Positions 42,438-51,799 of a DNA stretch of 64,000 nt are shown here, one piece after another (the stretch's first letter is position 1; each line of letters starts with the position of its first letter). The stretch is from an uncultured Sphingomonadaceae bacterium (lineage in GTDB: Bacteria; Pseudomonadota; Alphaproteobacteria; Sphingomonadales; Sphingomonadaceae). The stretch is taken from the NCBI GenBank assembly GCA_947495985.1, contig CANMBD010000002.1, positions 62,001-126,000 of the forward strand. The letters are read 5' to 3'. The translations under genes and the position numbers were made by a program. The notes below the pieces were generated by a model. The model did not search any database, was not told the DNA's origin, and worked only from the letters and a program-made list of their open reading frames with translations.

Positions 42438-45400
42438 ATGCAATCCAATTATAAAACGAAAACCGTGCGTCATTTTTTTGCTTCAGCAGCGATTATGGCG
42501 ATGGCAATTTCGGCAACGACTGCCGAAGCTCAAAGTGCAAATGACGACGAAGATCAGGCCGAACAAAGCGAATCGGATGCAGATGATTCCGTAATTGTGG
42601 TGACCGGCACCCGGATTCAAAACCCGAACGTTTCTTCGCCGGTACCGATTACAAGCGTCGAGATTGAAGATTTGGTAGCTACTGGTAACGTCTCTCTGGG
42701 CGATGCGCTCAATGAGCTTCCCGCGTTGCGTTCTACCTTCAGCCAAGGCAATTCCACACGCTTCATTGGTACAGCCGGGCTCAACTTGCTCGATCTTCGC
42801 GGCCTTGGAACACTCAGAACCCTGGTGCTGGTCAACGGGCGCCGTCATGTCACTGCGTCGCCTGGCGATTTTAGGGTCGACGTAAATACGATCCCGACGG
42901 ATCTGGTGGAACGCGTGGACATTGTGACTGGCGGCAATTCGGCCATTTATGGTGCCGATGCTGTCGCTGGTGTCGTCAACTTTGTTTTGAAACGCGACTT
43001 TGAAGGCATCCGGTTTCGAGGACAGGCCGGCATTTCCAGCGAAGGAGATCGAGCATCGCAATTTGCGAGTCTGACAATTGGTGAGAATTTCGGAGATGAA
43101 CGCGGCAATGTTGCCATAGCACTGGAATATGCCAATTCAGACCCGCTTTTCAACCGACAACGAGACAATTTAACCGGGGCGTTTTCTGGTCGTAATCAAT
43201 TCCAGATTGTCGAAGACCGAATTGGTGAACCGAGCACCGGGAATGGCGTTCCGGATCGGGCTTTTATCAGGGGCATACGCAATAACAATATCTCGGATGG
43301 CGGACTTTACACATCCAGCTGTCCCGAGGCAGTTGATCCCTCAGATCCCGATTTTGCTCAAGTAGACAGGCGCAGGGCGGTCAACTGTACCGGCTTGTTT
43401 GCCGCTGGCGGAGGAAATAACGAACTGGGCCGAACTTTTGTTTTCAATGAAAATGGCCGCCTTATTGCCAATCCCCTTATTCAAGACCTTCGACCAGTGG
43501 GTTCGAACAATGCGGTCGGTGGCCTGGGTTCTACGTTGAACAACACAGGATTATTGCAGGCCGGCCTGGAGCGCTATGCGGTCAATTTCCTGGGTAGCTA
43601 TGAAATATCCGATGCATTTCGTCCCTTTATCGAAGCAAAATATGTCCGCATTGACGCGGTCCAGGAAGGGCAAGCGACCTTTTTCAACAACCCGTTCAGC
43701 ATCGACAACCCTTTCCTTGACACTGAAAGCCGTGATCTTCTGGTGTCCAGCTTACCTGATGGGGTAACGACCTTTAATGCTTTTCGCTTCGATACTGATT
43801 TCGGTGGACGTGGTGAAGATCACCGACGCGAAACCTATCGCATCGTAGTTGGCGTCGACGGTACTTTTAACGATGACTGGAAATATGAGGTCGCGTTTAA
43901 CTATGGCCGCCTCGATACGTTCTACGAAACCAGAGGCAATATTCTCATAAACGAATTTTTCAATGCGAGAGATGCAGTGCGCAATGCAAGTGGCGACATT
44001 GTGTGCGCTATTAATGCCGATGCCGATCCGACCAATGACGATCCAGCATGTGCACCAGCCAATCTGTTCGGCGTGGGTAATGTTTCGCAGGCATCGAAAG
44101 ATTATTTTCTGTTTACGTCTTCACGCGATGAAAAGGCTGAACAATATAGCGCAACAGCCTTTGTAGCAGGCGACACGTCCGATTTGTTTGAACTACCCGG
44201 CGGACCGGTCAGTTTTGTCATTGGCGGCGAATATCGCCGTGATACGGCATTTTCAAAATTTGATGATGTAACAGAAAGCGGAGCGACTTTCCTGAACGCT
44301 ATAGCAGAGTTCGATCCGCCGGCCGCAGAGGTCTGGGAAGCCTATGGCGAAATAAACTTTCCTATTCTTGCCAATGTACCATTCGCCGAAGAGCTGACGC
44401 TCCAGGCCGCTGGCCGGGTTTCCGACTATAAAGGAGCGGTCGGTACAGTATTCGCTTACAACCTCTCCGGTACCTATGCGCCGATCAGTGATCTTCGGCT
44501 GCGGGTCGGTTATGCCGAGTCTGTCCGTGCACCGACGCTATCGGATCAGTTTGATGCGGGTTCACAGACTTTTGCCAACAATTTTCAGGACCCGTGCAGC
44601 GCGCAGAATATTGAAAACAACCCCAATCGCCGAGCGAATTGCCTGGCGGATCCGAATGTGCCCGCATTCAACCCAGACGGCGTCACCCCATTTACAAACA
44701 TACCCAATTCCGGGGTTCGGGGCCTGAATGCCGGTAACCCCAATGTGACAGAGGAGCGCGGTGAAAGCCTCACCATCGGAGCCGTCTATCAACCGAGCTT
44801 TGCGCCAGGCCTGACCGTTGCTGTCGACTATTATGACATCACCGTGAAAGATGTGATTTTCACGTTGCTTGGGCAGACAATCGTCAATCAATGCTATGAT
44901 AATCCAGGCGGTATCGACAATCCGTTCTGTGATGCGATTTCACGGCGGCCCGATGGTACATTTACCGGACAATCGGATCGCAGGATCGGTGCCGACGTCA
45001 TCAGTCTACCTGTTATAGGGGATTCCTTCCGCGCCGGGCCATTTAACTTCGCCAGGCTCGAAACCTCGGGTATCGATTTTGACATTTCTTACACTGGAGA
45101 GATATTTGACGGCGTACAGCTCAGCACGCGGTGGCTGACAAGCTATCTCATTGACCGGACCCAGTTCACCGACATCACCCAGCCAGATTTTGCTGATCGG
45201 TTAAAGAGCGAACTGGGCGATCCGGAATGGACAAGCACATTCCGCGTCGCGCTTGATTTCGGTGATTTCGATGTCTCTTATGATTTGCGCTATATTGGCA
45301 AACAGACCATCGCCACCGAATATGAGACCCAAAATGCCTTCGATGGAGAACCACCAAGGGATCCAGATGCTTTTCCGCGAGTATTCTACCCCGACGTGTT

Positions 45401-45575
45401 CTATCACGATATTCGTTTGGGCATGGATGTGGATGATCGCTTCCGTTTCTACGCCGGTATTGACAATGTTTTTGACCGTCTTCCCCCTTTGGACCTGGAT
45501 GGTACGAGCCAAGGCGGCGGTATTTTCACCAACACCGGACGGTTCTTCTATGCCGGTGTCGAAGTGGACCTCTAA
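42438..45575 (+). CDS. Large TonB-dependent receptor, probably for (galacto)oligosaccharides
   Basis: This 1045-residue outer-membrane receptor has a signal peptide (ASAAIMAMAISATTAEA). An acidic linker follows, then a TonB box (SVIVVTGTRI) and a plug domain with GTAGLNLLDLRGLGTLRTLVLVNG and SAIYGADAVAGVVNF. The long barrel ends in YAGVEVDL, close to the usual aromatic end. The R-G-L-G-x-x-R-T-L-V-L-V-N-G-R-R-H plug signature and the size over 1000 residues are typical of sphingomonad receptors for carbohydrates. The next genes encode alpha-galactosidase and galactose oxidation, so an alpha-galactoside ligand is inferred. A bidirectional terminator follows. Confidence 0.9.
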   Translation: MQSNYKTKTVRHFFASAAIMAMAISATTAEAQSANDDEDQAEQSESDADDSVIVVTGTRIQNPNVSSPVPITSVEIEDLVATGNVSLGDALNELPALRSTFSQGNSTRFIGTAGLNLLDLRGLGTLRTLVLVNGRRHVTASPGDFRVDVNTIPTDLVERVDIVTGGNSAIYGADAVAGVVNFVLKRDFEGIRFRGQAGISSEGDRASQFASLTIGENFGDERGNVAIALEYANSDPLFNRQRDNLTGAFSGRNQFQIVEDRIGEPSTGNGVPDRAFIRGIRNNNISDGGLYTSSCPEAVDPSDPDFAQVDRRRAVNCTGLFAAGGGNNELGRTFVFNENGRLIANPLIQDLRPVGSNNAVGGLGSTLNNTGLLQAGLERYAVNFLGSYEISDAFRPFIEAKYVRIDAVQEGQATFFNNPFSIDNPFLDTESRDLLVSSLPDGVTTFNAFRFDTDFGGRGEDHRRETYRIVVGVDGTFNDDWKYEVAFNYGRLDTFYETRGNILINEFFNARDAVRNASGDIVCAINADADPTNDDPACAPANLFGVGNVSQASKDYFLFTSSRDEKAEQYSATAFVAGDTSDLFELPGGPVSFVIGGEYRRDTAFSKFDDVTESGATFLNAIAEFDPPAAEVWEAYGEINFPILANVPFAEELTLQAAGRVSDYKGAVGTVFAYNLSGTYAPISDLRLRVGYAESVRAPTLSDQFDAGSQTFANNFQDPCSAQNIENNPNRRANCLADPNVPAFNPDGVTPFTNIPNSGVRGLNAGNPNVTEERGESLTIGAVYQPSFAPGLTVAVDYYDITVKDVIFTLLGQTIVNQCYDNPGGIDNPFCDAISRRPDGTFTGQSDRRIGADVISLPVIGDSFRAGPFNFARLETSGIDFDISYTGEIFDGVQLSTRWLTSYLIDRTQFTDITQPDFADRLKSELGDPEWTSTFRVALDFGDFDVSYDLRYIGKQTIATEYETQNAFDGEPPRDPDAFPRVFYPDVFYHDIRLGMDVDDRFRFYAGIDNVFDRLPPLDLDGTSQGGGIFTNTGRFFYAGVEVDL

Positions 45576-45600
45576 TCGGCAGCAATTATATTTGGACGAT

Positions 45601-45624
45601 AAAGGCCGCCAGATGGCGGCCTTT
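45601..45624. terminator. Bidirectional terminator between the receptor and alpha-galactosidase genes
   Basis: AAAGGCCGCC (45601-45610) pairs perfectly with GGCGGCCTTT (45615-45624) around an AGAT loop. It lies between two convergent stop codons and carries A/T runs on both sides. Confidence 0.85.
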
Positions 45625-45654
45625 GTTGCTATGGCGAAAAGCTAACTCGCAGGC

Positions 45655-47805
45655 CTAATCGGTGCAAAGGTAAAATAGCAGCGTCGTTTCCGGCGGTGCA
45701 ACCGGAAGCTGCATTCCTGCTTTGGTCAAAGCCTCACCCGAAACCACTGTTCCTGCGCCTGCCAGATCCATAGCCTCAACAATGGAGGGCGATTTTTCGC
45801 TGACCCAGTTTTGCGGCCAAATCTGGCGTATCCGATAAGAGGCTTTCAGATCAAGTCCGGCCAGATGTAACCGGCTGGGTAATGCGGGGATATGTCCTGC
45901 CAGATAAGAGATTGAATAAAGCGCCTCGGACTTATCCTGTGCGACCACTCCGATAATGTTAAGATATTCCGCACTGTCGATCCTGTAAAAATCGCCAGCG
46001 TGCAACAGCGCGCGGTGGGTTTTGTAAAGGGCAATAGCGGTTTTGAGCTCATCCAACTCGTCGGCTGATTCTTCCAGCAAATTTAGCTCCAGCCCCATAT
46101 GCCCCATTAATGCAGTGCCCGCACGTATCGCCATCGACAAGGTCCGCCCCGTAATGTGGCAGTGTCGCGGGCCAACATGGGCACCCATTACACTGAGCGG
46201 CAGAAAATGCGATGCACCGCGCTGGATGGTCTGGCGATCAAGGGCATCATTACTGTCAGACGTCCAGATGCGATCGGTACGGGCCAACATCCCGAAATCA
46301 GCCCGTCCGCCGCCGGAGGAACAGCTTTCAAATTCAACATCCGGATGAGCATCGCGCAAGCGATCGATCAACGCCCAAAGTGCCAGCACATGCGCATGCG
46401 CTCTGGCAAAGCCGTGATCACCTCCGGGGTGATTCAGATCGCGGTTCATATCCCACTTCACATAACCGATGTCATGATCGGACAATATTGCGCTGACCCG
46501 CTCGAACAGATGATCCGATACTTCCGGCCGCGATATATCCAGCACATATTGATTGCGAAACGACACTTGGTCGACGTCATCGAGCTTCAATATCCAGTCT
46601 GGGTGAGCGCGAAACAGATCGCTGTCGGGATTGACCATTTCCGGTTCGAACCAGATGCCCATTTCCATGCCGAGACCTGTGACATGGTCAATCAGTGGCT
46701 TCAGTCCATCAGGGTAGACCGCATCGGAAACATACCAGTCACCCAGTCCTGCCCGATCATTGCGCCGCGCGCCAAACCAGCCGTCATCGAGGACAAAACG
46801 CTCGACACCAATATCGGCGGCGCGCGATGCCAAAGCCTTTAGCCGCTCCAGATCATGATCGAAATAGACCGCTTCCCAACTGTTATAATGGACCGGCCGG
46901 GCGCGTGATCGCGTGGAGGAACGCAGCAAGTTAAAGCGCACATGATCATGAAACTGACGACTTAATGCAGAGAGGCCGGAAGATGAAAAGGCGCCAATCA
47001 CGTCCGGGCTTTTAAAGCTCTCACCCGGTGTCAGCACGATTTCGCCAGGAAATAGCAAAGCACCCATGGACGTGAAGATACGGCCGTCGCTATTGCTATC
47101 AACGCGCATCCGGCTATTTCCACTCCATGCCAAATGCAGGCCATAGGCTTCACCGGCTTGTTCGCTTGTCTTATCGTCGCACAGGATAAGTGCAGGAAAA
47201 CAGTCATGAGAAGTTCGGCCCCGACGGTTCTCTCGCACATAAGAACCGGCAAAACGGTTGATCCGCTCCATCTGAAATTCGCGGGCCCAGCGGCCCGTAA
47301 AGCCGGTGATGTCCGTCATATGTTGCGGTATCGGCAAACAGATAGTCGCCATGTCAACCAGATCGAGTGGTTGCTCACCACGATTTGCGACGGTCGATGA
47401 AAAGGTCAGTAGCCCGGTGTCGCTGCTAATGGCGATATCATAGTCGAGAGAGATAGCAGTCCGCTCGTCCACGCAACCCACCCGGCAGCCGGTCGATGTC
47501 TGTTCGACTTGCGAAACGACAAACCGGCTACCCCAATCACGGCCCTCGCGATGGGCGGAAAAACCGCTTGGCCCGGTATATCCGATACCAGGTTCCATCG
47601 CCAAAGAAGGTTGCAGAATACTGTCTTCTATCCCGTGTGCGCTTTGCCGCGTGAGCAGAAGAGCGACCTCCTCGGCTGGCGTATCGGAAGCAAGCCGGCG
47701 TCCCCAATATATGACAAAAGGCGGTTCGCCAGTGGTACAGGAGAGAATGAAAGACATGTCGCCCGCGTCAAAACGGATCATGTCTTCGCGATTGTTGATT
47801 TGCAT
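45655..47805 (-). CDS. Alpha-galactosidase, glycoside hydrolase family 36
   Basis: This 716-residue enzyme matches GH36. The catalytic nucleophile aspartate lies in VKWDMNRDLNHPGG (near residue 452). The acid/base aspartate region is SCSSGGGRADFGMLARTDRIWTSDSNDALDR (near residue 518; only key parts are listed). W-E-A-V-Y-F-D and E-R-F-V-L-D-D-G-W-F-G-A-R are also family motifs. It removes alpha-1,6-linked galactose from melibiose, raffinose or galactomannan pieces. No signal peptide is visible, so it acts inside the cell. I start at the ATG at 47805 (GGAGAA upstream); the upstream residues have no homology and overlap the symporter gene. It is divergent from the symporter across a palindrome. 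Confidence 0.9.
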   Translation of the reverse strand: MQINNREDMIRFDAGDMSFILSCTTGEPPFVIYWGRRLASDTPAEEVALLLTRQSAHGIEDSILQPSLAMEPGIGYTGPSGFSAHREGRDWGSRFVVSQVEQTSTGCRVGCVDERTAISLDYDIAISSDTGLLTFSSTVANRGEQPLDLVDMATICLPIPQHMTDITGFTGRWAREFQMERINRFAGSYVRENRRGRTSHDCFPALILCDDKTSEQAGEAYGLHLAWSGNSRMRVDSNSDGRIFTSMGALLFPGEIVLTPGESFKSPDVIGAFSSSGLSALSRQFHDHVRFNLLRSSTRSRARPVHYNSWEAVYFDHDLERLKALASRAADIGVERFVLDDGWFGARRNDRAGLGDWYVSDAVYPDGLKPLIDHVTGLGMEMGIWFEPEMVNPDSDLFRAHPDWILKLDDVDQVSFRNQYVLDISRPEVSDHLFERVSAILSDHDIGYVKWDMNRDLNHPGGDHGFARAHAHVLALWALIDRLRDAHPDVEFESCSSGGGRADFGMLARTDRIWTSDSNDALDRQTIQRGASHFLPLSVMGAHVGPRHCHITGRTLSMAIRAGTALMGHMGLELNLLEESADELDELKTAIALYKTHRALLHAGDFYRIDSAEYLNIIGVVAQDKSEALYSISYLAGHIPALPSRLHLAGLDLKASYRIRQIWPQNWVSEKSPSIVEAMDLAGAGTVVSGEALTKAGMQLPVAPPETTLLFYLCTD

Positions 47806-47884
47806 TTCTCCGGCCATGATCTGTTCGTAATCGAATTTTCTTTTTTGCAAAAAGGAAAACCGTTCTGGCATGCGCTGCCAAAAA

Positions 47885-47900
47885 ATACTATTAATAGTAT
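47885..47900. promoter_or_regulatory. Perfect palindrome between alpha-galactosidase and symporter genes, candidate operator
   Basis: ATACTATTAATAGTAT is an exact 16-base palindrome 20 bases before the symporter start and 80 bases before the alpha-galactosidase start. It matches the palindrome at 54503 at 11 of 16 positions and has the same ATTAAT centre as that at 42303. Confidence 0.6.
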
Positions 47901-47919
47901 GAACCGGGAGAGTTTGACA

Positions 47920-49443
47920 ATGAATAGTGGGGGAGTGTCGGCGGTCCAGATCGGCGTATTTTTGGGAATAATGGTCTTGCTGGGCCTGTTCACCTATCTG
48001 AAAGTGCGCGGCAAGGGCGCTGGCCGGGACGGCTCCGCCAAGGATGTCTTTCTTGCCGGTGGCGGCCTGAGCTGGTTCTTCGTTGCCGGCGCGATCACAT
48101 TGACAAACCTGTCGACTGACCAGCTTGTCGGAATGAATGGCAATCAAATGTTGCTGCTCGCATGGTGGGAGCTTTCCGCCATTGTCGGCTTGACGATTTT
48201 GGCCTTTGTCTTTGTCCCCATCTATTATCGCAATAACTGTACGACAGTTACCGAACTGCTCGAAAAGCGTTATAACAAGCGCAATATCCGCACAACAATT
48301 TCCGCATTGTTCCTGATCGGCAATGTCGTGATCTATCTGCCTGCGGTGATCTATAGCGGCGCATTATTCATGCAGTCGCTATTTGGCGTTAATATCCCTC
48401 TCACCGTGATTGCCGCCGTTTTCGCGGCTGTCGGGGCCGCTTATGCCATATTAGGCGGCCTGCGCGCCGTGGCGGTGCTCGACACCTATAGCGGCGTCGG
48501 TATTTTGGGGCTGGCGCTAGTGGTCGTATTCCTCGCGCTTCAGGCTGTCAATTTCGACATTGTCACCGATGTACCGCGAGAGCGGATCACGATGATCGGG
48601 TCGAATGACTCGCCCATTCCCTTTCATACGCTATTCACGGGGATGATTTTCATCCAGATTTTCTATTGGAGCACCAATCAGAATATCACCCAAAAGGCAT
48701 TGGCCGCGCCCACCGTCAAAGAGGCGCAAAAGGGCGTGATGGCGGCGGCCTTGATCCGCTTTCTGATCATCCCCGCAATCGTCGTCGTGCCCGGCGTCGT
48801 CGCATTCAAACTGTTCGGCGATGTTGGAGACCGCGCCTATGGCATGCTGGTGGCTCAGGTACTGCCCAGCTGGACCAGCGGACTATTCGCGGCGATGATT
48901 GCGGCGGCTGTGTTGACCACCTTCTCGGCCGTGCTCAATGCCACCACCACCTTGTACACGATTGATTTCCACCGTCAGTTTATCAACCCTAGTGCCAATG
49001 CCGGTCGGATCAATCAGATCGTCGGCGTTGGTGCATCACTGGTTGCCATTGCGCTGGTGCCGCTATTTGCCAGTGCCGAAAGCATTATCAATTTGCTGCA
49101 GGAGCTGAACGGGTTACTCTCCATGCCAATCCTTTCAACCTTCATTGTTGGCCTGCTGTTCCGGCATGTCGATGCGCGTGCGGCTATTGCAGGACTCTTG
49201 TGGGGCTTTGCGCTTTATGCGTTCCACAATTTTGTCCTCTACAAACCCGGTCTGATTTATGAAGGCGAGACAGTTTACCAGTATATCGGTATTCCATGGC
49301 TGCATTATATTGATGTCATGGTCGTGGTGCTGGTGACATCAGTGATATTTGCTTTGGCAGTAAACCGGTTGCTTTTCGGTAACCGCGCGGTCTTTATCTT
49401 CAGCAGCGAGGGCAAAGCGCAGCGCGCGGCTGAGGCAGCCTAA
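47920..49443 (+). CDS. Sodium:sugar symporter (SGLT/SSS family)
   Basis: This 507-residue inner-membrane protein has about 14 membrane segments and the SSS family motifs. K-D-V-F-L-A-G-G-G-L-S-W-F-F-V-A-G lies near residue 45. Further on come A-W-W-E-L, L-E-K-R-Y-N-K-R-N-I-R, G-G-L-R-A-V-A-V-L-D-T-Y-S-G, and F-Y-W-S-T-N-Q-N-I-T-Q. The Y-W-S-T-N-Q segment is found in SGLT-type galactose and glucose transporters. GGGAGAG precedes the ATG at 47920. It is followed by KDPGal aldolase after 29 bases, tying transport to galactose breakdown; galactose or a galactoside is the likely substrate. Confidence 0.9.
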   Translation: MNSGGVSAVQIGVFLGIMVLLGLFTYLKVRGKGAGRDGSAKDVFLAGGGLSWFFVAGAITLTNLSTDQLVGMNGNQMLLLAWWELSAIVGLTILAFVFVPIYYRNNCTTVTELLEKRYNKRNIRTTISALFLIGNVVIYLPAVIYSGALFMQSLFGVNIPLTVIAAVFAAVGAAYAILGGLRAVAVLDTYSGVGILGLALVVVFLALQAVNFDIVTDVPRERITMIGSNDSPIPFHTLFTGMIFIQIFYWSTNQNITQKALAAPTVKEAQKGVMAAALIRFLIIPAIVVVPGVVAFKLFGDVGDRAYGMLVAQVLPSWTSGLFAAMIAAAVLTTFSAVLNATTTLYTIDFHRQFINPSANAGRINQIVGVGASLVAIALVPLFASAESIINLLQELNGLLSMPILSTFIVGLLFRHVDARAAIAGLLWGFALYAFHNFVLYKPGLIYEGETVYQYIGIPWLHYIDVMVVVLVTSVIFALAVNRLLFGNRAVFIFSSEGKAQRAAEAA

Positions 49444-49472
49444 ATTATCCATATGCTCTGCGAGGAATCGAG

Positions 49473-50102
49473 ATGACAGATCTAACCGACGTGTTTGAAA
49501 GCAGGCTTTCCGCTATGCCGGTAGTCGCGATCCTGCGCAGTGTCCGACCGGACGAGATTGAGGCCATCGGCGAGGCTATTATTGCTGCCGGAATCACGAT
49601 ATTGGAGGTGCCACTCAATTCGCCGGATCCCTTTGCATCGATCGAGGTAATGGCACGTTGTTTTGCCAATCGTGCCATAGTTGGCGCCGGCACCGTTCTC
49701 AACACCGCGGATGTTCAGCGCTGCAAAGATGCTGGAAGTCAGTTGATCGTCTCACCCAATATGAGGCCAGAGGTTATCAAGGCGACCGTCGCTGGTGGCA
49801 TGATTTCCACGCCGGGCTGCCTGACACCCAGCGAGGCTTTTGATGCGCTGGATGCCGGGGCTCATGCGGTGAAATTGTTCCCCGGAGAACTTGTGCCGCC
49901 TGCCGGGGTCAAAGCGATGCGGGCCGTGCTTCCACCCAAGGCCAGAATGCTTGTCGTTGGCGGCGTCACCACTGACAACCTGCAGGCTTATCGTGATGCC
50001 GGCGCGACAGGATTTGGCATTGGCGGATCGATATACCGCACAGGGGATAGCGCTGCCAAAGTTGGAGCCAGCGCAAAAGCTTTTGCTGATATGCTGCGCT
50101 GA
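49473..50102 (+). CDS. dgoA: 2-dehydro-3-deoxy-6-phosphogalactonate (KDPGal) aldolase
   Basis: This 209-residue class I aldolase splits KDPGal into pyruvate and glyceraldehyde 3-phosphate. The Schiff-base lysine lies in AHAVKLFPGE (Lys134), and the catalytic glutamate is in ILEVPLNSP (Glu45). The VPLNSP sequence is close to the DgoA version (IPLNSP) and unlike the T-L-R-T of KDPG aldolase Eda, so the galactonate pathway is favoured. G-A-G-T-V-L and V-G-G-V-T-x-x-N-L complete the barrel. It is co-transcribed with the symporter. Confidence 0.93.
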   Translation: MTDLTDVFESRLSAMPVVAILRSVRPDEIEAIGEAIIAAGITILEVPLNSPDPFASIEVMARCFANRAIVGAGTVLNTADVQRCKDAGSQLIVSPNMRPEVIKATVAGGMISTPGCLTPSEAFDALDAGAHAVKLFPGELVPPAGVKAMRAVLPPKARMLVVGGVTTDNLQAYRDAGATGFGIGGSIYRTGDSAAKVGASAKAFADMLR

Positions 50103-50819
50103 CTAAATGCTTTCCAAAGCGGGAACCTTGCCCTGCAATAGCTGCTGCGCCTCCATGATAAGGTTTTGCATTGCAAGTTTCGCAGTCTCGCCATCACCGG
50201 CCTGAATTGCATCTGCTATTTTGGCATGATCTGACACGCTGGCCCGAGACACGCCTTTTGAACGGTTGGTAACGCGGATCGAGATGTTCAGGGCCACGTC
50301 AACAGTGTGCCGCATGTTGATATAAAAGCGATTGCCGCTCGCATGCAAAATGGCGACGTGAAATTCTATATCCGCGGCTAGCGCATCATCTTCACCGTTT
50401 TTGGCGGCCTTCATTCGGTCGAGCGCGATATATATTTTGTCGATAGCGGACTTGTCGCCACGCTCAGCCGCCAGCTGAGCCGCCATGGGCTCAATCGCAA
50501 GACGAAATTCCATAAACTCCCGAATCAGCGGTACGGTATTGCCCTTCACATGCAGAAACCAGTCCAGCACATCCGGATCGGATAAGTTCCAGCTTTCTTC
50601 TTTCTGGACAATACTGCCGACACTGGCGCGGGAGGTTACCAGACCTTTGGCCGTAAGCGCCTTTACCGCTTCCCGCATGACAGTGCGGCTGGCGTCAAAG
50701 GTTTCGCACAGGTCATTGATCTGGAAAACCGAACCTGGGACATATTCGCCGGACACGATAGACTGGCCAAGTGATGTCGCCACATGATCGGTCAGATTCC
50801 CTTTTGGCGTTCGAGCCAC
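50103..50819 (-). CDS. FadR-subfamily GntR regulator (DgoR-like)
   Basis: This 238-residue regulator has the GntR winged helix-turn-helix (residues 10-75) with F-Q-I-N-D-L-C-E-T-F-D-A-S-R-T-V-M-R-E-A-V-K-A-L. It also has the all-helical FCD ligand-binding domain. The FCD metal ligands are seen as D-I-E-F-H-V-A-I-L and S-V-S-D-H-A-K-I. Members of this subfamily control sugar acid genes, for example DgoR, which is released by galactonate or its derivatives. Its place within the galactonate pathway genes makes it the likely local repressor. Its stop nearly meets that of dgoA. Candidate operators are the three palindromes in this locus. Confidence 0.9.
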   Translation of the reverse strand: MARTPKGNLTDHVATSLGQSIVSGEYVPGSVFQINDLCETFDASRTVMREAVKALTAKGLVTSRASVGSIVQKEESWNLSDPDVLDWFLHVKGNTVPLIREFMEFRLAIEPMAAQLAAERGDKSAIDKIYIALDRMKAAKNGEDDALAADIEFHVAILHASGNRFYINMRHTVDVALNISIRVTNRSKGVSRASVSDHAKIADAIQAGDGETAKLAMQNLIMEAQQLLQGKVPALESI

Positions 50820-50911
50820 AGTCCTAATTCCCTCCTCCTGAAACGCTATCTTTGCGGGTCCTGCCTATCCGTTGCAAGTGTCATCTGCACGCTTGGCGAT
50901 CAAAGACCGTC

Positions 50912-51799
50912 TTATACCGTCTGGTAAATCATCTCGGGAAGGCCTTTTATGTCAGTCTCATAGGCGAATAATGCACCAGCAAGCGGTTGATCCGCAAGCT
51001 GTCCTTCGCTGAGATCAACGCGTGCTGTTGTGATGAATAAAATATCGAGATCCGGACCGCCAAAGGCCACACAACTGGGCTGGCTGACTGGCAGTTCTAT
51101 TCGCCGCTCGATGCTTCCATCAGGCCGGTATCTGACCACTTCGCCTGCGCCCCATTGCGCATTCCACAAATGGTCTTCGCTATCGATCAGGCTGCCATCA
51201 GGATGAACGCCTTTCTCGGTCTTTGCAAATATCTCGGGATCGCCAATCGGTCCCTTTTCCTGGTCGAAAGCATAGCGCCAAATGGTGTTTTGCGGGGAAT
51301 CGCCGAAGTACATGATCTGGCCATTCCGGCTCCAGCACAGGCTGTTCGGTATTTTGAAACCCGACAGACTTGGCGTCGTCTCACCATCATCATAGCACCA
51401 CAGGGTCCCCCAGGGTTCATCGCCGACCGGGTCCTGCTCTGCCATCGTCGCAGCCCAGAAACGGCCGTGACGATCCACGCGCCCGTCATTCATCCGCAGG
51501 TGCTTTTGATCGACCGACACGGGAGCGGTCAGCCGAAACTTTCCTTCGGATGGCGTGAACATCGCAAACCCGCTTTCAAACGCACCCAGATAAGTCCCCA
51601 TTTTGTCCGTGAGGGCAAAACTGCCTAGTCTCTCCGGCAAGGGGAAGCTTTGCGGTTCAGTATCCGGGAAATGCCATTTCCAGAACAAGGATGATTCAAT
51701 ATCGGTCCACAGCACCGCATTTTCGCGAGCTTCCCATATCACACATTCCCCAAGCCGGTTTTTGACATCTAGCGCTTTCATTGGATCATTGATGGTCAT
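50912..51799 (-). CDS. SMP-30/gluconolactonase family sugar lactonase
   Basis: This 295-residue six-bladed propeller belongs to the SMP-30/gluconolaconase/LRE family. The metal ligands are recognisable: Glu in G-E-C-V-I-W near residue 18, Asn in L-R-M-N-D-G-R-V-D near residue 103, Asn in I-P-N-S-L-C-W-S near residue 150, and Asp in H-P-D-G-S near residue 200. In this operon it would open the galactonolactone made by galactose dehydrogenase to galactonate. It overlaps the start of the kinase gene's stop (ATGA), so the two are coupled. Confidence 0.9.
   Translation of the reverse strand: MTINDPMKALDVKNRLGECVIWEARENAVLWTDIESSLFWKWHFPDTEPQSFPLPERLGSFALTDKMGTYLGAFESGFAMFTPSEGKFRLTAPVSVDQKHLRMNDGRVDRHGRFWAATMAEQDPVGDEPWGTLWCYDDGETTPSLSGFKIPNSLCWSRNGQIMYFGDSPQNTIWRYAFDQEKGPIGDPEIFAKTEKGVHPDGSLIDSEDHLWNAQWGAGEVVRYRPDGSIERRIELPVSQPSCVAFGGPDLDILFITTARVDLSEGQLADQPLAGALFAYETDIKGLPEMIYQTV

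Noticed and set aside
47806..48147. Extension of alpha-galactosidase by 114 codons upstream
   Set aside because: It is antisense to the symporter N-terminus and would cover the palindrome and the divergent promoter region.
50888..50920. Inverted repeat TACC-GTCT-GGTA near the lactonase gene end
   Set aside because: It lies in the last codons of the lactonase gene and differs from the palindromes of the locus, so a regulatory role is not supported.
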